Positions 43,201 to 49,900 of a stretch of 64,000 nucleotides of DNA are shown here, piece after piece. The first letter of the stretch is position 1; every line of letters starts with the position of its first letter. The DNA is from JBLIRR01 sp049472395 (GTDB lineage Bacteria; SZUA-182; DTGQ01; JBLIRR01), in NCBI GenBank assembly GCA_049472395.1, contig JBLIRR010000017.1:1-64000 (forward strand), in the 5' to 3' direction. A program made the translations under genes and the position numbers. Below the pieces are notes generated by a model, which saw only the letters and a list, made by a program, of their open reading frames with translations, ran no database searches and had not been told where the DNA came from.

Positions 43201-43372
43201 TTATATTTATGAGAAGCAGGAAAAATTTGAAGAGGCTTTAAAAGCATACAAACGTATAGCCGAGCTTGAAGGACAGACTGCCTGGATAAAACAAGCTCAG
43301 ACACGAGTAAATGAACTGGAAGAAAAAATCAAAAGGGGTCAGGTCTCAACCTTTGACACCATGAGCAAATAA
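40283..43372 (+). CDS. large exported tetratricopeptide-repeat protein
   Basis: 1029 residues. A signal peptide covers about residues 1-29 (LPGSSA-AKEE). A short HLPAVIVTGRYK segment follows, resembling an extracellular or TonB-like N-terminal strand. About 20-25 TPR units fill residues 110-1010. The end, KRGQVSTFDTMSK, is encoded by a palindromic repeat element (43335-43399), so the native C-terminus has been replaced. It is coupled to the previous TPR gene. A scaffold for an envelope complex is inferred. Confidence 0.87.
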   Translation: MNKKIFLTLCLLFVCTLYISLYFLPGSSAAKEEILHLPAVIVTGRYKLKLKEEEKQILPPKHLSTIKEIPIEGERDSVELLSSSDTKMIAQEKPRSCCIFGSPIEKLIPKTILGEKGYYDLGLYKYQKEKYEEAMAIFVYLVNTYPESPYVGMAYYWAGECALQQKDNGLAIDFYQQVVSVSPRSKFGDYALYSLGWIYMNNGDNEKAIHYLKILLAIFKYSPLREKARYLLTEARYRQGRFKEAASEYSLYLDEFPNGPHAEEALFWQAESLSRAGLYQEAENAYLSFWGKYSSHTLMDHVLYGLSWIRHKVGAYKDALEPLELIEANYPHSELLPSALYWKAKIYFAMGDYSRAEKLFGAFIDKYKNNPLAEKAYFSMGRSAFQRGDYNRGVTILIDMRTLFPMGTMADVAELLIGEGLYAQGKYRESLYHYGLVANSLNHSTFIPYALFKIGCTHYQLAHYKEAIEKFHSLIILYPDSELVNHAYHWLGESNLKIGAYEEAIAHYEKVLQSPDNERVELAQFGIAWCYYSMESWKEAANIFKQLIKASKNIKTKQEAMFRFTECLYNMGKYKDAQEQLNKILLEYPSTTYKDKILYQQGLINFRLKKYEFSITNFHDLIIKFPTSDLADEANFQLGWIYFMDGHYEKAIKIFQLQEKNWPTSPYIPQSALKIGDCLYNMGDYREAIERYSNLIKRFPNQENPVKQAQYRIIQSLDRLQEKTTYIEASERFVKQYPKDPISETILFQLGGAYLAQGDKDNALSVYQRVLKDFANGTWAEEALKKIAQIYKDEGKPKVALMKLKALLYQFPETKLRSEIYLKMAQLYLELEDNESALEYLNKIIKGSAGKPLASEALLVMGQAYHDRGELTKAKKTFEKITKNSKENYFKYKAHYHLGQIYSEQGEYDKAVKAFEEASASTDANLKIDSIHGIADAYINLRSFDKAILELMKIVYLFPQDEKWRAKAYYRIGYIYEKQEKFEEALKAYKRIAELEGQTAWIKQAQTRVNELEEKIKRGQVSTFDTMSK

Positions 43373-43399
43373 ACTTGATTGAGGTTGAGACCTGATCCC
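43335..43399. repeat. palindromic GGGTCAGGTCTCAACC element
   Basis: 17-base arms (43335-43351 and 43383-43399), with one mismatch (a G-T wobble in the transcript), enclose 31 bases. The left arm lies inside the TPR reading frame and the loop contains its TAA stop. A related palindrome lies 450 bases downstream. This resembles short dispersed REP/MITE-type elements. Confidence 0.85.
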
Positions 43400-43410
43400 A
43401 CTCTGGGATT

Positions 43411-43680
43411 TTATACCACGTCTTTCAGTCCTTTACCAGGTCTGAACTTTGGTACTTTTTTAGCTGGAATCTTAATAGCCGCCCCTGTTTGAGGATTTCT
43501 CCCTTTTCGCGCCTTCCTTTTGGTCACTGTCCATGTACCGAAACCAACAAGGGTCACGCTGTCACCCTTTTTTAATGCCTTCTTCACATTAGACATTAAA
43601 GAGTTCACTGCATTTTCAGCTGCTCTCTTGCTTATATTGGCATCCTGAGCAATTTTTGTAACTAATTCAGACTTATTCAT
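43411..43680 (-). CDS. HU-family DNA-binding protein, copy 1
   Basis: 89 residues, standard HU length. MNKSELVTKIAQ begins the dimerisation helices; the DNA-embracing arm contains GRNPQTGAAIKIPAKKVPKFRPGK with the intercalating Pro. A ribosome site GGGGGTGAG precedes the ATG. HU bends and compacts DNA. It is about 80% identical to copy 2 (43862), with the second half nearly the same. Both genes have their own leaders. Confidence 0.96.
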   Translation of the reverse strand: MNKSELVTKIAQDANISKRAAENAVNSLMSNVKKALKKGDSVTLVGFGTWTVTKRKARKGRNPQTGAAIKIPAKKVPKFRPGKGLKDVV

Positions 43681-43788
43681 TTACTCACCCCCCTCTTTTA
43701 TAGGATTATTAAGACTACCCTTTTATTAGACACTATGAATAATGGGTTTGTCAAGAGTTATGGAGAAAAAAAATTGTTTTTATAAAAA

Positions 43789-43833
43789 AAAGGGTCAGGT
43801 TTTAACACGGCAGATGTTAAAACCTGACCCTTT
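43789..43833 (-). terminator. GGGTCAGGTTTTAAC palindrome acting as terminator
   Basis: A perfect 18-bp stem (43789-43806 / 43816-43833) closes a 9-base loop. On the minus strand it is followed by a long T-run, ideal for ending the HU copy 2 transcript. Its arm sequence GGGTCAGGT is shared with the palindrome at 43335, so it is also a member of a repeat family. Confidence 0.88.
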
Positions 43834-43861
43834 CTTCTGTAACGAACTCTAATTGCGCGCC

Positions 43862-44131
43862 CTATACTGAGTCTTTTAAACCTTTGCCAGGTCTAAATTT
43901 GGGTACCTTTTTAGCCGGGATCTTAATAGCCGCCCCTGTTTGAGGATTTCTCCCTTTTCGGGCTTTTCTTTTGGTCACTGTCCATGTCCCGAAGCCAACC
44001 AATGTGACACTATCTCCTTTCTTTAATGTCTTTTTAATATTAGACATAAAGGAGTTCACTGCTTTCTCGGCTGCGGTTTTACTTAATTTAGCTTCTTTTG
44101 CTATTTGAGCAACCAATTCAGACTTATTCAT
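43862..44131 (-). CDS. HU-family DNA-binding protein, copy 2
   Basis: 89 residues, MNKSELVAQIAKEAKLSKTA at the N-terminus, and the same beta-arm as copy 1. Most differences from copy 1 fall in the first 40 residues. A 41-base stretch coding the arm is identical at the DNA level (43459-43499 and 43919-43959 regions), including synonymous sites, suggesting recent duplication or gene conversion. AAAGGGGG precedes the ATG. Confidence 0.96.
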   Translation of the reverse strand: MNKSELVAQIAKEAKLSKTAAEKAVNSFMSNIKKTLKKGDSVTLVGFGTWTVTKRKARKGRNPQTGAAIKIPAKKVPKFRPGKGLKDSV

Positions 44132-44239
44132 TTAACATCCCCCTTTTAAAAAGTTAATAAAATACATACATCTATCCACTAATGTATTATTAATACACTA
44201 TGAATAACAGCATTGTCAATAGGTAATATAAAAAAATGT

Positions 44240-44842
44240 TTAAAAATCTGCTTTCAAGAATTTTAATATATACTCAAGCCCCATTTTTTCATCCCCGAAA
44301 AAGGGGTCTTCTTTGTGTAATAAAAGGCTGGAAATTCTTAATCCATCTGTAGCGGCGCATAAAACAATAGCGCTCTCATGAGAATCAAGTTCCTCTTTAA
44401 ATTCTCCTCTACGTTTCCCAAAATCAATTATTTTTCTGCACAGAGAAATCAAATTATGTGTATATTCAGTAAGCACAGACCGAATCTTTTCATCTCTTAG
44501 GCTCAACATACGAAACTCAAAAAAGCTCTTGAGCATCTCAGGATGCTCAGCGCCCATTTTATTATACAATCCAAAAATCTTTCTCAGGACCTCTGTTGAG
44601 GATTCCGCCTCGAATAATATTTTTGCCATTTTTCGTAAATGCTTCGATGTATAGTATTTGATAAGCTCTGAAAATAGTTCCTGTTTACTCTTTAAATGAT
44701 AATACAAATTCCCCTTGGAGAGCCCCGCCTCTTTGGCAATATCCTCCATGGTTGTGCTATAGTATCCATGCAAGGCAACAAGCCGCATAGCAGATTGAAA
44801 AAATTGTTGATATCTTATCTCTTTGGTTTCATGTTTAGACAA
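44240..44842 (-). CDS. TetR/AcrR-family transcriptional regulator
   Basis: 200 residues from a TTG at 44842 with AGAGGT 8 bases upstream; an ATG at 44917 would add 25 atypical residues. The N-terminal HTH is clear: ALHGYYSTTMEDIAKEAGLSKGNLYYHLKSKQELF. The C-terminal ligand domain is helical. Such repressors usually control an adjacent divergent gene, here the lytic transglycosylase, but no operator is obvious. Confidence 0.9.
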   Translation of the reverse strand: MSKHETKEIRYQQFFQSAMRLVALHGYYSTTMEDIAKEAGLSKGNLYYHLKSKQELFSELIKYYTSKHLRKMAKILFEAESSTEVLRKIFGLYNKMGAEHPEMLKSFFEFRMLSLRDEKIRSVLTEYTHNLISLCRKIIDFGKRRGEFKEELDSHESAIVLCAATDGLRISSLLLHKEDPFFGDEKMGLEYILKFLKADF

Positions 44843-45209
44843 TTGAGTGTACCTCTTTTTGATACTTATAATAGAATAAATCATAGCATAGCAGCGAAAA
44901 TAGTCAATAAACAGCAATTTTAATCAACAATTCTCATTCCTTGTCCGGAAAACAATCTGATTAAAACTGATCAGCATTCCGAATAATAAATAAAGAGGTG
45001 AATCATTTGACAAGTTTTTGGATTATAAAAAAAGGCGGGTGCCGTTTATTTTACAAGGAAAATGAGAAAACCCCCGGATGATAAGTGAAAAATCCTTATT
45101 TGATTAAAACATCTTTAATATGGTAGACTACGGTTTCACTTATAAAAAATCAGGTATAACATTCTATTAAAACACAAATCCCAGGGGCAGCAAAATTAAA
45201 TAAAAAGGT
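44843..45209. other. divergent intergenic region between tetR-like and mltD-like genes
   Basis: No gene seen. A CTGATCAG palindrome lies near 44968-44976, and a TTGACA at 45007-45012 lacks a well-spaced -10. It probably holds both promoters. No recognisable riboswitch. Confidence 0.35.
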
Positions 45210-46985
45210 ATGCTAAAAACAAAAAGAAAATTACTAATTATTATTTTCCTGATGTATTTCCTTGCACCACAAGGAACTTCAGCAGTATCAACTCATTTTC
45301 CGTGCCCTGATGAAATTATACCACATGTTCAATTCTGGGAGAAAATATATTCTCAATATACGACAGACGAAGGTCTGCTCCATGATAGCAATGATCTGAC
45401 AATTATTTATGAGGTGATAAATATTAAAGATATTAAGGGAAGCAGAAGAAAGGAGCAAAGGTTAATAAAAAAAAAGAAGAATAAATATAAACATATCTTA
45501 AATTCTATAATAAGCAAAAAGGGTATAAATTTATCTCCCGAAGAGCAGCGAATTTATAACCTCTTTGCAGATAAAAGCATGGGTGTTTTTAAGCAAGCCC
45601 GACATACCATGAGATTTCAAGTCGGACAAAAAGACAGATTCATCAAAGGGGTTCAGTTATCATACAGGTATTTAAATCATATCAAAAAGATAATAGATGA
45701 AATGGGTGCTCCGCAGGAGCTTATGTATCTTCCTCACGTAGAATCCTCTTTTAATTATAAGGCTTATTCCAAATTTGGCGCCGCCGGAATATGGCAGTTT
45801 ACAAGAAATACCGGGAAGATGTATATGAAGATCAACTACGTGTATGATGAACGGCTTGACCCGATTAAATCGACCTGCGCAGCTATAAAATATTTATTGG
45901 CCAGTTATAAAAAGCTTAACTCCTGGCCTTTGGCTCTTATCTCTTATAATCATGGTCAAACAGGAATGAGAAAAGCAGTAAAAAGACTAGGCACAAATGA
46001 TTTTCTACATATTATTAATAATTATAAGAGCAGAACCTTTGGATTTGCCTCTCGAAATTTCTACTTCGAATTTCTGGCAGCCTGGAAAGTTGCAAAAAAT
46101 TATAAACACTATTTTGGTGATATCCCGGTTGAAGATGATTTGGCCTATCAGACATATTGTTTAAAAGATAAAGTCCTTTTAAAAGATATTTGTGCACATA
46201 CGGGTTTACATAGAAAAATCATTCAAAAATTTAATCCTGCTCTGAGGAACCCTGCATTACTGTCTCACCGTTATATACCTAAAGACTATGTCCTTAATCT
46301 TCCAGTTGATAAAGATTATAAACTGGATGAATTTTTCGATAACTTCAAGCCTTCACAAGCAACGATGGTAGCCAGTTTAGATATTACTCCAATTAAGAAA
46401 AAAACTTCGAAATTACATAATAATATTATTAATAAAAAAGAAAAATTAAAGGAAGAGCAAAGAATTAAAAAACAAGAGAACATGGCAGAGATAAATAGCG
46501 GGATTGATGAGGGGAGGTGGGCTGACAGTATGTACAGAGATGAGTATAAATTCATACGCATCGAATATCCATATGTATGGCTAAAAGTACACATAGATGA
46601 GACAATAGGCCATTATGCGGAGTGGGCGGGGATCCGTGCAAGTGAAATAAGAGAGCTCAACAATATGGAAATATATAGCTCCCACTTAAAAGTTGGTAAA
46701 ATCATTAAACTAAGGTTACATAACGTGACAACTGAAGAGTTCAAAGAATCGAGGATAGACTACCATAAGGGAATAGAAGAGGATTTTTTTGATAATTTCA
46801 CGGTAGACTCTATATTTGAATACGAGGTTCAACGAGGCGATAACCTCTGGACCCTGTGTATGGAAAAATTTGACGTACCTCATTGGTTGCTGGAACGGTT
46901 TAATCATCATATAGACTTTGATAATCTCATGCCCCTTACCAGGATCGTCGTCCCCGCAATTATCGAAAAAGCACTTTATTTATAA
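45210..46985 (+). CDS. MltD-like membrane-bound lytic murein transglycosylase
   Basis: 591 residues. A signal peptide ends near residue 25 (GTSA-VST). The SLT domain (about 165-320) has the catalytic Glu178 in LPHVESSFN, then SKFGAAGIWQFTRNTGKMY, ERLDP and SYNHGQTGM. The C-terminal half contains LysM-like repeats: a degraded one at about 440-510 and one at about 545-591 (EYEVQRGDNLWTLC). It cleaves peptidoglycan between MurNAc and GlcNAc to form 1,6-anhydro products in the periplasm. An AAAAAGG site precedes ATG. Its 3' end overlaps the converging carboxylase by 10 bases. Confidence 0.9.
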   Translation: MLKTKRKLLIIIFLMYFLAPQGTSAVSTHFPCPDEIIPHVQFWEKIYSQYTTDEGLLHDSNDLTIIYEVINIKDIKGSRRKEQRLIKKKKNKYKHILNSIISKKGINLSPEEQRIYNLFADKSMGVFKQARHTMRFQVGQKDRFIKGVQLSYRYLNHIKKIIDEMGAPQELMYLPHVESSFNYKAYSKFGAAGIWQFTRNTGKMYMKINYVYDERLDPIKSTCAAIKYLLASYKKLNSWPLALISYNHGQTGMRKAVKRLGTNDFLHIINNYKSRTFGFASRNFYFEFLAAWKVAKNYKHYFGDIPVEDDLAYQTYCLKDKVLLKDICAHTGLHRKIIQKFNPALRNPALLSHRYIPKDYVLNLPVDKDYKLDEFFDNFKPSQATMVASLDITPIKKKTSKLHNNIINKKEKLKEEQRIKKQENMAEINSGIDEGRWADSMYRDEYKFIRIEYPYVWLKVHIDETIGHYAEWAGIRASEIRELNNMEIYSSHLKVGKIIKLRLHNVTTEEFKESRIDYHKGIEEDFFDNFTVDSIFEYEVQRGDNLWTLCMEKFDVPHWLLERFNHHIDFDNLMPLTRIVVPAIIEKALYL

Positions 46986-49900
46986 AGATTATCATTTTTC
47001 TGCATCCACTCCCTGTATTTTGTCATACCTTCTTCGATTGTTTTAATAAGGCAAGGACGAAGATATGAAGGAGCAACAATTGCATCAATTGAGCCTACCT
47101 TCTTCGCTCGCTCGACAGTATGGATTTGATCAAAACGCTGGCTCAGTGCATGCTGCTTTTCTGAATATACCATCTGAAAAAGCTCCTCAAAATCTTTCTT
47201 TGTAAGACCTTCTTTGTTCTCTAGACGCTCTTTGGCTTCAATAATACGTTGATCGCTATGCGACTCTCGTAGCACCGCTCGGGTGAAGATTACCGCAGCC
47301 GCGGGAGCACCTCCTATCACCGATGCATACGATCCTTCCAATGCAATTGTCTTGAAAAAAGGATTGAGGGTGCGAGAGAAGACGACATATGCCCCGCCAT
47401 GGTACCTCGCGAGCACAACTAAGATAATGGGACCTTTGAAGTTGACGACTGCCCTGCCGATTTCAGCTCCATATTCAAGCTGCAATTTACGCAGCGACTC
47501 CGGTGAACCGTCAAATCCTGAAAGATTCGCCATGATTACAACAGGGAGACGGCCGCTAAAGGCATTTATTGCCCGTGCGAGCTTTTTTGAGGAGAGCGGA
47601 TACAGGGTACCACCGTTCCATAACTCAGGTCCGTCATAAGGAATTCTTCCCACTCTTATTAACGTTCTGCTCTCTATACCGATCATACATACAGCAAAGC
47701 CTCCAACTCTTGTTTCCCACACAATCGATGTTTCCGCGTTTTTCATAGTGTCCCACCGCTCGAAAAAACCATGGTCCTGATCGATAACTGCTTTCATTAC
47801 AGAGCGCATTTTAAAAGGTTTTTTTCGCTCCGGATTCAGCACATTGCTAAAAATGTCACCAATGCAGGAAAAGCCCTGATCAAGAGTATCGCTATAAGGC
47901 GAGAGGCATATGTCACGATCAATCTTATCCGACGTATCAAGGCGTTTTGGGAAAATTTCGTCATACTCTGCATATGTAAGATTGTAATGATGAAAGAGAA
48001 TGGAATATGCCTCGTTCAGATCTTTCACTCGAATCTGTGCCTCGCCATTTGGTCCCATAATTCTCTCAACCCCTCCTATACCAATATTATTTTCCGCCGA
48101 TACACTCCCCGAAAAATCCAGGGCTTTTTTACCGGTAAGAAGCATAGAGGAACGCTCTGTCATAATCAACAACCCTTTTGTATGCATAAGCATTGTTGCC
48201 TCAGCATTCCAGTATGACTGCGCGCCTGTGTTAATCCCGGCTACTATAATATTAATCTCTCCTCCTGCGTGGGTAAATTCAATTATTCTCTTTAAGACCC
48301 TTGCTGTCCAATCGAGATTTTCCGTCCCACTCTGCATATCTATTTTGGCCCCGGATGATATGGGAAGCCATTCTACCGGCATATGCAGTGTGTGGGCAAG
48401 ATCAAGAGCGGCAATTATACGCCGACATTCCGGCTCAGCCAATGCTCCCATATCAAGCGTTGCATCAACAAGAATAATGACCCTTCTAATCTTCACAAAA
48501 GGGCTCAATGTATAGTTTGTAATAATTCCAAATACAACATTACTTGTATTATGTCCATAAGGCCTTCCCTTCACACTGGTGACCTCCTGCGCACCTGTAC
48601 TCTTATGGAGTGTAATATCAAATTCCTCGAAATCTCCCAGGGGGATATATCTATGATCGCGATATCCTAGTAAGGCCAGATTGGTGAGCATTCTGATTAT
48701 CTCGTAAGGATAGACTATCCCTATTTGTTCGGTACGAGAAAGTTTCAAGGCATAATTATCCTCCACCGGTTGGATCAATTGCAGAGAAGGGGTATGAACA
48801 AACATTACTACTTGATCGTGCTCAATGGTTTTAAAACGGACCTCGAAATCATAGATCTCTAAACCCTCATCTCTTTTCCTGCGGGCATAATAGGTCACTT
48901 CCTCGATTCCTAAGCCACTGACCCGGGGCTTGAGCGTGGAGGCATACTTTTTATGTTGTTTTAAATCAACCGTGAGGGGAGGATGGCTATTTATAATAAT
49001 TCTGTTTAAGAACAACCGCTGCTTCCTTTTTGACTGCTCAGCGCTCATCGCATAGACTGCTTCCATAAACTTATATTCAAATCCTACAATTCTTTGAAGA
49101 GTAATGTCTTGATCAAATTCGTACCGACTTTCAGACACATCCATCAAGGCAAAGAGCCGTTCATCATGCTGATTTTTTTTCGCTGTCGCGCAGACCAGAC
49201 ACACATCTTCATTGCGGTACAGCAGTTTCAAGTCAAAATGAGCTAACAGATTGATTCTCAACTCGCGGTAAAACAAAGGGTTAAAGGATCGACGATGTAA
49301 ATCTTCCTGCCATTTCTGCTCCTGATTTACCGTATACGTAAAATAAAAAGAATCCTGCCTTACATTAAATAATCCCAGACAACACCAACACAAGGGATCA
49401 CCTCCTTTATTTAAGAACTCGATAAGTGTTGTGTGAATCCCCTCCTTATGGGCCCTTCGGCCCGTAACTAGCAGAATAAGCTCTGCTTTTCTACCTAATC
49501 TTATCTCATTCAGATAATGGAGTATCTCTTCCATCTTTCTCGCATGGCTTATTCCCTCAGCAACCCCCACAATTGTCTCATGATACTCCTGTGTCTTAGT
49601 GCGAATATGATAAAAGAGTACATCACCCCTTTTTATAATGCTTCCTACAACAAATTTTCTATCACGGGTAAAGTATCTTCCAAGAAACTCCAGACCAAGA
49701 GAGCACCATTCCTCATTCACATTAAGCGCTAATTGGACAAAATCAAAGAGTATATAAGAACCACTTCCTATTATATTTTCAACTGCTTTGGAGCGTCTCT
49801 GCCACTTTTTTTCAATACCTTCGGCCATATATACAAATTTCATAAGCTGCGCTCTTTTTTTTTTCTTTGTATTCTCCATGAAAACACTATCTAACAAATA

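Noticed and set aside
43335..43399. Simple terminator of the TPR gene
   Set aside because: The left arm is coding, the loop is 31 bases and no T-run follows; a repeat element fits better.
44990..45120. Riboswitch ahead of the lytic transglycosylase
   Set aside because: There are GC-rich patches but no conserved core I recognise, so the claim cannot be supported.
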